A stretch of 26,611 nucleotides of DNA from Dokdonella_A sp039926025 (GTDB lineage Bacteria > Pseudomonadota > Gammaproteobacteria > Xanthomonadales > Rhodanobacteraceae): NCBI GenBank assembly GCA_039926025.1, contig JBDSXV010000027.1:1-26611 (forward strand). Reading direction: 5' to 3'. The notes beneath the pieces were generated by a model. That model was not told where the DNA came from. It saw nothing but the letters and a program-made list of their open reading frames with translations, and did no database searches. Made by a program: the position numbers and the translations under genes. Position 1 is the first letter of the stretch. Every line of letters begins with the position of its first letter. This document shows, piece by piece, positions 15,210 through 24,189 of this stretch.

Positions 15210-16217
15210 ATGGCTATCAAAGTAGGCATCAATGGATTCGGTCGCATGGGGCGTCTGACTCTGCGCGCTGGATGGGACTCTTCAGAACTCCAATTCGTGC
15301 AGATCAACGACCCGGCAGCCGACGCCGCGACGTTCGCGCATTTGCTGACGTTCGATTCGATTCACGGGCGCTGGCAACACGAAGCGAGTGCGGACGGCGA
15401 TACGATCGTGATCGACAACCAACGCATACCGTTCACGCGCAACAAGGCCATTGCAGATACCGATTGGTCGGGTTGCGACGTCGTCGTCGAAGCGTCCGGC
15501 AAGTTCCGCAAGAGCGACGTGCTGCAGCCGTATCTCGATCAAAACGTGAAACGCGTTGTCGTGACGGCTCCAGTGAAGGAACCCGGCGTGCTGGACGCGG
15601 TTGTCGGCGTCAACCATCAACGGTTCGACCCAGCCGTGCATCGCATTGTCACCGCTGCGTCCTGCACGACGAATTGTCTTGCGCCCGTCGTGAAGGTCAT
15701 CCACGAGAAGCTCGGTATTCGCCACGGCAGTCTGACGACCATTCATAGCCTGACCAACACCCAGGTTATCGTCGACGCACCCCACAAGGATCTGCGTCGA
15801 GCTCGCGCCTGCGGATCCAGTCTCATCCCTACGTCGACAGGATCAGCGACGGCGATTGCCTCGATCTTCCCGGAGTTGGAGGGCCGCCTGAGCGGACATG
15901 CCGTGCGCGTGCCGCTGACCAACGCATCGTTGACCGACTGCGTGTTCGAGGTTGAGCGGGCGACCACCGTCGAGGAGGTCAACGGCTTCCTCAGAGCTGC
16001 CTCTGAGGGCGAGCTCAAGGACATCCTCGGCTATGAGGAGCGCCCGCTGGTCTCGATCGATTTTCTCGGTGATCCACGCTCCAGCATTGTCGACGCGCAA
16101 TCGACGCTCGTCGTCAATGGGACGCACGTAAAGATCTATGCGTGGTACGACAACGAGTGGGGTTATGTGAATCGCACCACCGAACTCGTGCGCTGGGTCG
16201 GCCGCGCGGACCAGTAG
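15210..16217 (+). CDS. gapdh: Type I glyceraldehyde-3-phosphate dehydrogenase, ArsJ-associated
   Basis: A 335-residue GAPDH with the NAD-binding start KVGINGFGRMGR, catalytic ASCTTNC (Cys152), partner His179 in TTIHS, and the C-terminal YDNEWGYVNRT. In ArsJ operons this enzyme uses arsenate instead of phosphate and makes 1-arseno-3-phosphoglycerate, which ArsJ exports; the ester then breaks down outside the cell. The ArsJ start follows 4 nt after the stop, which supports a dedicated arsenic role rather than a housekeeping copy. It is shorter in the S-loop region than many glycolytic GAPDHs (TNTQVIVDAPHKDLRRARA). Start at 15210 is fixed by the Rossmann N terminus. Confidence 0.95.
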   Translation: MAIKVGINGFGRMGRLTLRAGWDSSELQFVQINDPAADAATFAHLLTFDSIHGRWQHEASADGDTIVIDNQRIPFTRNKAIADTDWSGCDVVVEASGKFRKSDVLQPYLDQNVKRVVVTAPVKEPGVLDAVVGVNHQRFDPAVHRIVTAASCTTNCLAPVVKVIHEKLGIRHGSLTTIHSLTNTQVIVDAPHKDLRRARACGSSLIPTSTGSATAIASIFPELEGRLSGHAVRVPLTNASLTDCVFEVERATTVEEVNGFLRAASEGELKDILGYEERPLVSIDFLGDPRSSIVDAQSTLVVNGTHVKIYAWYDNEWGYVNRTTELVRWVGRADQ

Positions 16218-16221
16218 CGCA

Positions 16222-17439
16222 ATGCTGAGTCGCTTCTCGACGGATGTCCGCCAGTATCTGCTGATCACCGGCAACTACTGGGCGTTCACCTTGACCGACG
16301 GCGCGCTGCGTATGCTGGTGGTGCTGTATTTCCACCAGCTCGGCTACAGTCCGCTGCAGGTCGCTTTGCTGTTTCTGTTCTACGAAATCTTCGGCGTGAT
16401 CACCAATCTCGTCGGTGGCTGGCTGGGCGCTCGCATCGGCCTCAATCGCACGATGAACATAGGTCTTGCATTGCAGATCCTCGCGCTTGCAGTGCTGACG
16501 GCACCGATTGCCTGGTTGACCGTGCCGTGGGTCATGAGCGCGCAGGCGCTTTCCGGCATTGCGAAGGACCTCAACAAGATGAGCGCCAAGAGCAGCATTA
16601 AGCTGCTCGTACCTGGAGATCAGCAAGGTGCACTCTATCGGTGGGTCGCCGCCCTGACGGGTTCCAAGAACGCCCTCAAGGGTGTTGGGTTCTTCCTCGG
16701 TGGCGCATTGCTCACGCTCACCGGTTTCCGCAATGCAGTCGCCATCATGGCCGTCGCTCTGGTGGTGGTCTGGATCGGCAGTCTGCTGTCGCTCAAACGC
16801 GATCTCGGCAAGGCGAAGAATAAGCCGAAATTCCGGGACATTTTCTCAAAGAGCCGCGCCGTCAACATCTTGTCCGCAGCAAGGTTGTTTTTATTCGGCG
16901 CTCGCGATGTGTGGTTCGTCGTGGCCCTGCCGGTGTTCCTGACCGACTCACTCGGCTGGACATATTGGTGGGTCGGCGCGTTCCTCGCCGCCTGGGTCAT
17001 TGGCTACGGCATGGTGCAGTCAATCGCGCCGGCGTTGACTGGCAAACGCAGCGGCCATCTGCCGGACGGGAAGTCAGCGTTCGCATGGGCGGCCGGTCTT
17101 GCGGCAATTCCCGCAGCGATGGCGCTGCTCCTGAGCCAAGGCGCATCGCCGCAGATGGTACTTGTCGCCGGCCTGGCGATCTTTGGCGCGCTGTTCGCGA
17201 TCAACTCGTCGTTGCACAGCTACCTGATCGTCAGCTACGCCGCCGAAGATGGCGTATCACTCGATGTCGGGTTCTACTACATGGCGAACGCCATGGGTCG
17301 CCTGATCGGTACGATCCTGTCTGGCTGGGTATTTCAGATCGCTGGCCTTGGCGCTTGTCTCTGGATCTCGGCAGCATTCGTCACTGCCGCTTCGGCAATT
17401 TCGATCGGTTTGCCACGTCATCGCGAAAAACCAACTTAG
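16222..17439 (+). CDS. arsJ: ArsJ, MFS exporter of 1-arseno-3-phosphoglycerate
   Basis: A 405-residue MFS protein with strong ArsJ-type segments: 'RQYLLITGNYWAFTLTDGAL' at the N terminus, 'KDLNKMSAKSSIKLLVP' and 'LTGSKNALKGVGFFLGGALL' in the middle. About 12 transmembrane helices are visible. It lies 4 nt after the GAPDH gene, the defining partnership for arsenate resistance without a classical ArsB/Acr3 pump. None of those arsenite pumps is present in the window, so any As(III) made by ArsC must leave by another route. It ends 26 nt from the convergent EamA gene. Confidence 0.95.
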   Translation: MLSRFSTDVRQYLLITGNYWAFTLTDGALRMLVVLYFHQLGYSPLQVALLFLFYEIFGVITNLVGGWLGARIGLNRTMNIGLALQILALAVLTAPIAWLTVPWVMSAQALSGIAKDLNKMSAKSSIKLLVPGDQQGALYRWVAALTGSKNALKGVGFFLGGALLTLTGFRNAVAIMAVALVVVWIGSLLSLKRDLGKAKNKPKFRDIFSKSRAVNILSAARLFLFGARDVWFVVALPVFLTDSLGWTYWWVGAFLAAWVIGYGMVQSIAPALTGKRSGHLPDGKSAFAWAAGLAAIPAAMALLLSQGASPQMVLVAGLAIFGALFAINSSLHSYLIVSYAAEDGVSLDVGFYYMANAMGRLIGTILSGWVFQIAGLGACLWISAAFVTAASAISIGLPRHREKPT

Positions 17440-17465
17440 GATATCCGCCGTGCGTCACTAAGCGC

Positions 17466-18542
17466 TCAATGTCCGTGCCGGTGATGAATGTCCGGATAGT
17501 GTGAGTGCGCGTGCACGAGTGGCGCGTGCACATGAGGATGACTGTGCGGTTCGCTTCCATCCCACGCGAAGTCGTGGGCATGCTGATGGTGGGCATCATG
17601 TCGATGCCGATGGTTGTGGTCCAAGGGCTCGTGAACGTGCTCATGTGAATGCTGCTCGCTCACGTGCAACCAAACGCCAATGCCCATGAGCGCACCGGCG
17701 ATCCAGAACATGAGATCTGGCTGCTCGCCAAACACCAGTAGGGACAGTACCGCTCCCACGAAAGGCGCCGTCGAAAAATATGCCCCCGTCCGCGCGGTTC
17801 CGAGATGACGCAGCGCGATGACAAAGAGCACCAAACTGACGCCATATCCTGCGAGGCCAATCACACCAGCCTCTAGAACATTGGCAAATGAAGGCAAATG
17901 ACTCCCGACAAGGAATGCGATCACCACATTGCACGTGCCGGCCGCCGCGCCTTTGATCGCTGCGATGTGGATGGGATCGCCGCTAGATACGACGCGGGTC
18001 AGGTTGTTATCGATTGCCCAGCACAGGCAGGCACCCGCAATTGCCAGCGCGCCCCACGGAACACCTGCCGTTGAATCCTGCTGCCATGACAGCAGGACGC
18101 CCCCACCAACGATTGCCATCATGCCGAGGAAAACCCGGCGATCGACATTTTCATGGAAGACGCTCCAAGCGAGCACAGCCGTGAGCACGCTCTCGAGGTT
18201 CAGGAGCAATGAGGCGCTGGACGCCGGGGTATGCATCAGGCCGATCATCAGGAGCATGGGGCCCAACACGCCACCAAACAGGATGGCGCCGCCGAGCCAT
18301 GGCCAATGCGATGCCGGCAGTGGCGCGTCGGCCGATCGCTGACCGCGCAGATAGCGGATGAGAAGCCATACTCCTAGTCCAGCGCCGGAACCGGCGTAGA
18401 GCAATCCTGCGAGCAGGATCGGGCTGACCCCCGTGAGCAACGTCTTCGCGAGCGGTGTGCTCGCGCCAAAGAGCGCTGCCGCACCGAGTGCGGCGCCGAT
18501 ACCTGGGCGCAGTCTAGTCATCTTCAAAATCGGTCTGATCAA
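17466..18542 (-). CDS. EamA/DMT-family permease with His-rich C-terminal tail
   Basis: About ten hydrophobic helices in two EamA halves (for example 'AALFGASTPLAKTLL' and 'LNLESVLTAVLAWSVFHE') make up residues 1-292. The last 66 residues hold 24 histidines in HxH and HH patterns (for example HNHRHRHDAHHQHAH), an obvious metal-chelating tail. EamA proteins usually move metabolites; the tail and the place at the end of the czc operon point to metal export or metal-controlled activity. The start is TTG at 18542, overlapping the czcD stop as TTGA; the ATG at 18521 is an alternative without a better ribosome site. A similar His tail occurs, from memory, on related permeases of other proteobacteria, so it is a family trait rather than unique. 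Confidence 0.85.
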   Translation of the reverse strand: MIRPILKMTRLRPGIGAALGAAALFGASTPLAKTLLTGVSPILLAGLLYAGSGAGLGVWLLIRYLRGQRSADAPLPASHWPWLGGAILFGGVLGPMLLMIGLMHTPASSASLLLNLESVLTAVLAWSVFHENVDRRVFLGMMAIVGGGVLLSWQQDSTAGVPWGALAIAGACLCWAIDNNLTRVVSSGDPIHIAAIKGAAAGTCNVVIAFLVGSHLPSFANVLEAGVIGLAGYGVSLVLFVIALRHLGTARTGAYFSTAPFVGAVLSLLVFGEQPDLMFWIAGALMGIGVWLHVSEQHSHEHVHEPLDHNHRHRHDAHHQHAHDFAWDGSEPHSHPHVHAPLVHAHSHYPDIHHRHGH

Positions 18543-19474
18543 TGATAGTCAGTATGCGGCTGTTCACTGGTCAGCACACAATCGGGCGTGTCGCAACGTT
18601 CCTGCTCAACCTGCAGCGTCGTGTGATGAATCGCGAAACGGCCGATGAGTCGCTCGCGAAGATGCGCCTGCAGTTGGGCGTCCGTGGTCGCATGGTTCTC
18701 TTCTCGCACAACGTGCGCAGTCAGCACCGCCTTGCCGCTGGTGACAGCCCAGACATGCAGGTCGTGGACACTGGTGACGCCCGGTGTGGCAAGGATCTCT
18801 TCCTCAATTTGCGCGACGTCCATACCCGCGGGCACGCCTTCGAGCAGGATGTTGAACGCATGTTTGAGCAAGGTCCATGTGCGCGGTAGTACCCACAGAC
18901 CGATCAAGACGGCGACGATCGGATCGATCGCTCGCCAGCCTGTAAGATAAATCACCACAGCCGCAATGATCACGCCGATAGAACCGAGCATGTCGCTCCA
19001 CACCTCGAGATGAGCGCCTTTGACGTTGAGGCTGGATTCGCTTCCGCCCTGCAGAATTCGCATTGAGATCAGATTCACGATGAGCCCCAGCACCGCAATA
19101 GCACCCATGCCAATCGATTGAATTTCGGGAGGCTCACGGAATCGCTGGACCGCTTCGATCAAGATGAATATCGCCACTCCAAAGAGCAGGGTGGCGTTGA
19201 CCGCCGCAGCGAGGATTTCGAAACGGTAGTAGCCGTAGGTCCGTCGATTGTCCGCGGCGCGCTTGCCGATCCGGATGGCGGCCAGCGAAATTCCGAGCGC
19301 TGCAGTGTCGGTGAACATGTGTGCGGCGTCAGAGAAAAGAGCGAGGCTGTGGGTCAGCCATGCGCCGATCAATTCCGCTACGAGGAAGGCACTGGTCAGT
19401 CCCAACGCGATCCACAGTGGCTTTTCATGGCCGCCGGCCATAGCCGCGTGGCCGTGATTGTGTTCGCTACTCAT
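18539..19474 (-). CDS. czcD: CzcD-like cation diffusion facilitator
   Basis: A 311-residue CDF antiporter exporting divalent metal from the cytoplasm. The His-rich N terminus (MSSEHNHGHAAMAGGHE) precedes six helices. The TM2 metal motif is SDAAHMFTD (His52...Asp56). In TM5 the site reads HLEVWSD: the position four before Asp161 is Glu157, not His, so the site is HD-ED rather than the usual Zn HD-HD. The C-terminal cytoplasmic domain has SVHDLHVWAVTSG. Start ATG at 19474 overlaps the stop of the 35-codon ORF (ATGA), and its own stop overlaps the EamA start, so coupling runs through three genes. Confidence 0.92.
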   Translation of the reverse strand: MSSEHNHGHAAMAGGHEKPLWIALGLTSAFLVAELIGAWLTHSLALFSDAAHMFTDTAALGISLAAIRIGKRAADNRRTYGYYRFEILAAAVNATLLFGVAIFILIEAVQRFREPPEIQSIGMGAIAVLGLIVNLISMRILQGGSESSLNVKGAHLEVWSDMLGSIGVIIAAVVIYLTGWRAIDPIVAVLIGLWVLPRTWTLLKHAFNILLEGVPAGMDVAQIEEEILATPGVTSVHDLHVWAVTSGKAVLTAHVVREENHATTDAQLQAHLRERLIGRFAIHHTTLQVEQERCDTPDCVLTSEQPHTDYH

Positions 19475-19578
19475 ACATCGGCTCCTTCACCTTCGTATTG
19501 ACGACACGCGCCATGGCGCAGGGGGAGCCGGCCGGCACGTCTTATTTTGGCTTTCGGATACATCGTGAGCGTGGTCAT
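19471..19578 (-). CDS. 35-residue ORF between czcC and czcD
   Basis: ATG at 19578 is preceded by a perfect GGAGG 6 nt upstream, lying in the last codons of czcC. The frame runs 35 codons to a TGA that overlaps the czcD ATG as ATGA. The peptide begins MTTLTMYPKAKIRRAGRLPL and ends GEGADV, is basic with one Cys, and has no membrane helix. The strong ribosome site and the exact coupling to both neighbours argue for translation, either as a small protein or as a translational bridge feeding czcD, which has no good ribosome site of its own. I do not recognise it. Confidence 0.55.
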   Translation of the reverse strand: MTTLTMYPKAKIRRAGRLPLRHGACRQYEGEGADV

Positions 19579-19580
19579 CG

Positions 19581-20813
19581 TTATCCTCCGACATCCGACC
19601 AGAGTCTGCCGCTGTCAATCAATAGACGATAGCGTGCGCGCAGCGCATCGACCTGCGCTTGCAGCGCAATCCTCGCTGTGTCCAGTGACTGCCGCTGTGT
19701 GATCAGCAACGTTTGCAGATCGACCTCACCGAGGCTATACGCGCGCTGGGTCAAACGGACATTTTCGCTCGTGCGCAAGGCGGTCTTCGTCGAAAGCTGC
19801 CAGCGTTCATGGCCGCCGACGGCGTCTGAATAGAGTTCGATGGCCTCCGCTTCTACGCGCTGACGCATTCGCGCCAGCGCGGCCTCCGTCTGGTCGGCGG
19901 CGTCCAGCGCTCGGGCCATCTTCTGACTTCGATAGCTACCCGACAGCGGCACGCTCAGGCTCAAGCCAATGATCCGTTCGTTCGAGAAGGCTTCCGATGC
20001 GCTGAATACTCCGATGGTTGGATCCGGCGCGCGATCTGCCCGCGCGCGCGTTGCTCCCAGCGTCGCGCGTTCGCGTTCGGCTTCGGCCGTACGAAGTGCG
20101 GGATTTCGTTGGAGGAGCTGCTCCTTCCAAAAATCCACAGGTTCCGCGAATGGAGCCGGATCCGACAAACGTCCTGCATCCGCCTTGACGTCCGAGAACC
20201 GAGCCGTGAGGCGTGCCCGTGCTTTGGTTTCATTGGTCCGCGCTTCGCTGCGCACGCGATCGATATCTGCCAAATCGGTGTCGGCAACATTCAGATCGAG
20301 TTTCGCCGCGTCGCCAGCCTTGAGACGTTTTTCGACCACGTCGCGATTCGACTTGGCCAACGTGACCTGGTCATCAACTAGCACGGCCGTCTCCGCGGCG
20401 CCTCGCCAGTCCAGCCACAAGTCGACCAGATCATGTTTCGCATCGCGCAGCGCCTGGTCATACCGTGATTCACCCAAGGCGATTTCAACGTCACCCAGCC
20501 GGCCATCAAGCTGGCGTTTGCCCGGTAATCGAAACGTGCGCTCGATGCCGACATTCCATTCGCGTGACGGCGTGTTGCCGCCATAGGTACGCCGTTGCCC
20601 TGTGGCATTGACGGTCCATTCATTGGGCGATGCGCGCAACATGCCGGCGTCATGTCCGGCCGCCGACACGCCGCTTTGTGCTTCGCGCACTACGGGGTCC
20701 TGTAGCAACCATGAGCGCACAACGTCGCGGGGCGGCAGATCTGGTGCCAGGAACTCATCGGCCATGGCAGCCGTGCACGCCATCAGGAATGAATAGGCGA
20801 TCCAGCGTTTCAT
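19581..20813 (-). CDS. czcC: CzcC-like outer-membrane factor
   Basis: A 410-residue TolC-type channel that completes the RND efflux complex. It has a Sec signal (MKRWIAYSFLMACTAAMA), then two outer-membrane-factor repeats with long Ala/Arg/Glu-rich amphipathic helices, including 'LPGKRQLDGRLGDVEIALGE' in the first half and 'QRAYSLGEVDLQTLLITQRQ' near the end. Start ATG overlaps the DUF3240 stop by 4 nt. The GGAGGATAA at its end doubles as the ribosome site of the next ORF. Confidence 0.92.
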   Translation of the reverse strand: MKRWIAYSFLMACTAAMADEFLAPDLPPRDVVRSWLLQDPVVREAQSGVSAAGHDAGMLRASPNEWTVNATGQRRTYGGNTPSREWNVGIERTFRLPGKRQLDGRLGDVEIALGESRYDQALRDAKHDLVDLWLDWRGAAETAVLVDDQVTLAKSNRDVVEKRLKAGDAAKLDLNVADTDLADIDRVRSEARTNETKARARLTARFSDVKADAGRLSDPAPFAEPVDFWKEQLLQRNPALRTAEAERERATLGATRARADRAPDPTIGVFSASEAFSNERIIGLSLSVPLSGSYRSQKMARALDAADQTEAALARMRQRVEAEAIELYSDAVGGHERWQLSTKTALRTSENVRLTQRAYSLGEVDLQTLLITQRQSLDTARIALQAQVDALRARYRLLIDSGRLWSDVGG

Positions 20814-21112
20814 GCCAGCTCTCCTTCTTCCGCAACGACGGTGACCCAGTAGCGGATGCCGGAGCCCGCGAACTCGCGGTTCAACAGAGCACGCAGTGTT
20901 TCCATTTCTACTGCGCTCAGAACGATCTGCACGAGCAGAGCCTCGCTGCGTCCCATCACCTGCTCAGCGGCTGTCAGCGCACCCGGCGCGGTGCCGTGGC
21001 CGAACGTGCGCGTGCTGGTAAATACATCTGCAGGGAAGCGCACGAGCAACGCATCCAGCAGCTTTTCTTCGACTTCCGGCGTGCACACCAGCGAACAGCA
21101 GACCTTATCCAT
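20810..21112 (-). CDS. DUF3240 protein, PII-like, czc-associated
   Basis: A 100-residue protein of the DUF3240 type with a compact alpha/beta ferredoxin-like pattern: 'VCCSLVCTPEVEEKLLDALL', then 'ALLVQIVLSAVEMETLRALL', then 'IRYWVTVV'. Such proteins often sit between czcA and czcC and resemble PII/CutA-like folds. The N-terminal CC plus Cys10 (CCSLVC) could bind metal. It overlaps czcA by 8 nt and czcC by 4 nt. A modulatory or metal-sensing role in the pump is inferred only. Confidence 0.8.
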   Translation of the reverse strand: MDKVCCSLVCTPEVEEKLLDALLVRFPADVFTSTRTFGHGTAPGALTAAEQVMGRSEALLVQIVLSAVEMETLRALLNREFAGSGIRYWVTVVAEEGELA

Positions 21113-24100
21113 GACGCACCTCCGAAGACGACTGGCCGAAGCGCAGATACAAAATGGGCAGTAACAGGAGCGTCAGCGCCGTGGCAGTGACCAGCCCGCC
21201 GATGACGACGATGGCGAGCGGGCGTTGCACTTCGGAACCCGGTCCCGTGGCAAACAGCAACGGAACTAAGCCGAAGGCCGTGATCGCCGCTGTCATCATC
21301 ACGGGGCGGAAGCGCCGCTTCGCGCCTTGGAGGACGCACTGTGTCGGGTCCAGTCCTTCCGCATGCAGTTGATTGAAATAGCTCACCAGAACTACTCCGT
21401 TCAGTACTGCAATGCCGAGTAGCGCAATGAAGCCCACCGAGGCCGGCACCGAGAGGTATTCGCCGGTGATCCACAAGGCGAGGATGCCGCCGACCAGCGC
21501 GAACGGAATATTGCTGAGGACCAGCAGCGCCTGGCGCACGGAACCGAACGTCGAGAATAGGATCAGGAAAATCAATCCCAGTGCGAGCGGGACGACCAGG
21601 CTCAAGCGCGCTGCCGCCCGTTGCTGATTCTCGAACTGACCGCCCCATGTGAGTCGATACCCGGTGGGCAGGGACACCGCCGCAGCGATCTTCGCCTTGG
21701 CCTCTTCGACGAATCCGACCAAATCACGCCCACTGACATTGGCGATCACGACGCTGTAGCGACTGCCCAGCTCGCGATCGATCTTGACCGGTCCGCCTGC
21801 ACGTTCCAGTGTCGCGACGGTTTGCAGTGGCACACTTTGACCATCTGCCGTCGTCACGTGCATGGCCGCGAATTCCGCGGGGGACAACGCGACGCGCTCG
21901 GGGCCCCGGATCAAGATCGGCACGCGCTTGCCGTCCTCGATCACCGTGCCTGCTCTCAGGCCTTCGATCTGTGCGCGCAAGGCGTCCTGAATATTCTCCA
22001 CCGATAAGCCGAAACGTCCGGCCGCGAGTCGATTGACGACAACACGCAGGTACTGCACGCCATCGTTCTGGACGGTATAGACGTCCTGGCTGCCGCGCAT
22101 GTCCTTCACAATGGTCTCGATGCGCGTTGTCAGATCGTTGAGTGTCGCCAGATCAGCGCCGAACACCTTGATCGCGATGTCACCGCGCACGCCGATGATC
22201 ATTTCGGAAACGCGCATGTCGATCGGCTGCGTGAAGCTGAATTTGATGCCTGGCAATTGTTCGAGAACCGTACGAATCTTCGCGATCAACGCGTCCTTGC
22301 TGCTCACCGACCATTGGGCGGACGGCTTGAGAACGAGAAACGTATCGGTCTGATTGAGGCCCATTGGATCGAGGCCAATTTCGTCGGATCCTGCGCGAGC
22401 GACAATGCCGGTAATCTCGGGCACCTTCTCCATCAAAACCTGCTGAATCCGTTGATCCAGAGCGGCCGTCTGTTCAAGACTTATCGAAGGCAGCTTCTCG
22501 ATGCCGACGATGATGTCGCCTTCGTCCATGGTCGGCATGAAGGTTTTTCCGACCATAAAGTACACGCCTATAGCCACCGCAAGCAGCGCGCCGGCGCCCA
22601 TCAGAAATGGGCGCGGTTGATGCAATGCCCGTTCGAGAATGGGCGAATAGTGGGCGAGCAGCTTGCGCGGTAGCCAGGGATCTTGATGCACCCCCTCCTG
22701 GACCAGGAACGAGGCAAGCACCGGAATGACGGTTAGCGAGAGAAGCAACGAACTCGCCAGCGCAAACGCGATTGTCAGCGCGACCGGCACGAATAGTTTC
22801 CCTTCCAACCCCTGCAGCGTCAGCAGCGGCAGGAATACCGTGATGATGTTGACGATACCGGCCGTCACCGGCACGGCGACCTCGCGTACGGCGCGGAACA
22901 CGCGATGCAGCCGCGGGAGTTTTCCGCCGGTTTCGTCCTGGTGCAGGTGTTGCGCGACGTTTTCAACGACCACAACGGCGGCATCGACCAGGAGGCCGAT
23001 TGCGATGGCAAGGCCGCCAAGGCTCATCAGGTTTGCAGACATGCCAAACAGGTGCATCAAGATGAACGTGGCCAATGCCGACAACGGCAACACCAGCGCG
23101 ACCGTGAGCGCGGCGCGAACGTTGCCCAGGAACAGACCTAGAAGGATCAGCACCAAGACCGTCGCTTCGGTCAGTGCTTTCGATACCGTGCCCACCGCCT
23201 TGGAGACCAGCGCGGCCCTGTTGTAGAACACCGGTAGCGTGATGCCTTTAGGCAGCGTCGGCGCGAGCTCGGCAAGCTTTCTCTCCACGCCGTCGACCAC
23301 CTCACGCGCATTGGCGCCCGCGAGTCCAAGCACAAGGCCTTCTACCGCTTCGCCGTTGCCATCCTTGGTGACTACGCCATAGCGGGTCAGCGCGCCGATG
23401 CGCACCTCGGCGATGTCGGCGATGCGAATCGGCACCTCGTTCTTGCGCGTAACCACGATATTGCGCAGATCGTCGAGGGTCTGGACGTTACCCTCGCTGC
23501 GCACCAGCAGCACTTCATCGCCTTCGGTCAGGCGGCCTGCGCCATCGTTGCGATTGTCCGCCTCGATACGATCGCGCAGCTGCGCAGGCGTGACGTCCAT
23601 TGCAGCCATCTTCACCGGATCAGGCACGACTTCGAAGCTGCGAACGGTGCCGCCCAGAGCATTGACGTCGGCCACGCCGGGTACGGTACGCAGCGCGGGG
23701 CGGATCACCCAGTCAAGCAAGCTGCGGCGTTCGTCGAGCGCGAAACCGTCGCCTTCTACCGTAAACATGAACATCTCGCCAAGCGGCGTAGTGACCGGTG
23801 CCATGCCGCCGCTAATCCCCGCTGGCAGATCGCCTAGAATGCCGTTCAAGCGTTCCGACACTTGCTGCCGAGCCCAGTAAATATCGGTGCCGTCGGTGAA
23901 ATCGATTGTGATATCGACAAGGCCGTATTTGGCGGTCGAACGGAGCATGCGTTGCTTGGGAATGCCGAGGAGTTCCACCTCGACAGGAATCGCAATGCGC
24001 GCCTCGACTTCCTCCGGTGTCATGCCGGGCGCTTTCATGATGATTTTGACCTGCGTGCTCGACACGTCGGGGAACGCATCGATCGGAAGGCTTCGAAACG

Positions 24101-24188
24101 AGTACCAGCCCGCGCCGGCGAGCAATGACGCGACAAGCAGGATAAACAGGCGCTGCGCGAGCGCAAATTGGATCAGGCGCTGCAGCAT
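21105..24188 (-). CDS. czcA: CzcA-like heavy-metal RND pump
   Basis: A 1027-residue HME-RND inner-membrane pump. N-terminal helix 'LIQFALAQRLFILLVASLLA', large periplasmic loops with ARAGSDEIGLDPMGLNQTDT, and a 12-helix plan. Start ATG at 24188 has AGGAGG 6 nt upstream, one base after the czcB stop; the ATG at 24206 lies before that ribosome site and is less likely. In TM4 the relay segment reads GGLAIAIGLLVDAAVVVVEN: the Asp and Glu equivalent to CzcA Asp408 and Glu415 are present, but the first Asp (CzcA Asp402, DFG) is Ala. That single-Asp pattern is closer to CusA and other non-Zn HME classes, so the metal specificity should not be assumed to be Co/Zn/Cd. Confidence 0.95.
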   Translation of the reverse strand: MLQRLIQFALAQRLFILLVASLLAGAGWYSFRSLPIDAFPDVSSTQVKIIMKAPGMTPEEVEARIAIPVEVELLGIPKQRMLRSTAKYGLVDITIDFTDGTDIYWARQQVSERLNGILGDLPAGISGGMAPVTTPLGEMFMFTVEGDGFALDERRSLLDWVIRPALRTVPGVADVNALGGTVRSFEVVPDPVKMAAMDVTPAQLRDRIEADNRNDGAGRLTEGDEVLLVRSEGNVQTLDDLRNIVVTRKNEVPIRIADIAEVRIGALTRYGVVTKDGNGEAVEGLVLGLAGANAREVVDGVERKLAELAPTLPKGITLPVFYNRAALVSKAVGTVSKALTEATVLVLILLGLFLGNVRAALTVALVLPLSALATFILMHLFGMSANLMSLGGLAIAIGLLVDAAVVVVENVAQHLHQDETGGKLPRLHRVFRAVREVAVPVTAGIVNIITVFLPLLTLQGLEGKLFVPVALTIAFALASSLLLSLTVIPVLASFLVQEGVHQDPWLPRKLLAHYSPILERALHQPRPFLMGAGALLAVAIGVYFMVGKTFMPTMDEGDIIVGIEKLPSISLEQTAALDQRIQQVLMEKVPEITGIVARAGSDEIGLDPMGLNQTDTFLVLKPSAQWSVSSKDALIAKIRTVLEQLPGIKFSFTQPIDMRVSEMIIGVRGDIAIKVFGADLATLNDLTTRIETIVKDMRGSQDVYTVQNDGVQYLRVVVNRLAAGRFGLSVENIQDALRAQIEGLRAGTVIEDGKRVPILIRGPERVALSPAEFAAMHVTTADGQSVPLQTVATLERAGGPVKIDRELGSRYSVVIANVSGRDLVGFVEEAKAKIAAAVSLPTGYRLTWGGQFENQQRAAARLSLVVPLALGLIFLILFSTFGSVRQALLVLSNIPFALVGGILALWITGEYLSVPASVGFIALLGIAVLNGVVLVSYFNQLHAEGLDPTQCVLQGAKRRFRPVMMTAAITAFGLVPLLFATGPGSEVQRPLAIVVIGGLVTATALTLLLLPILYLRFGQSSSEVRHG

Positions 24189-24189
24189 G

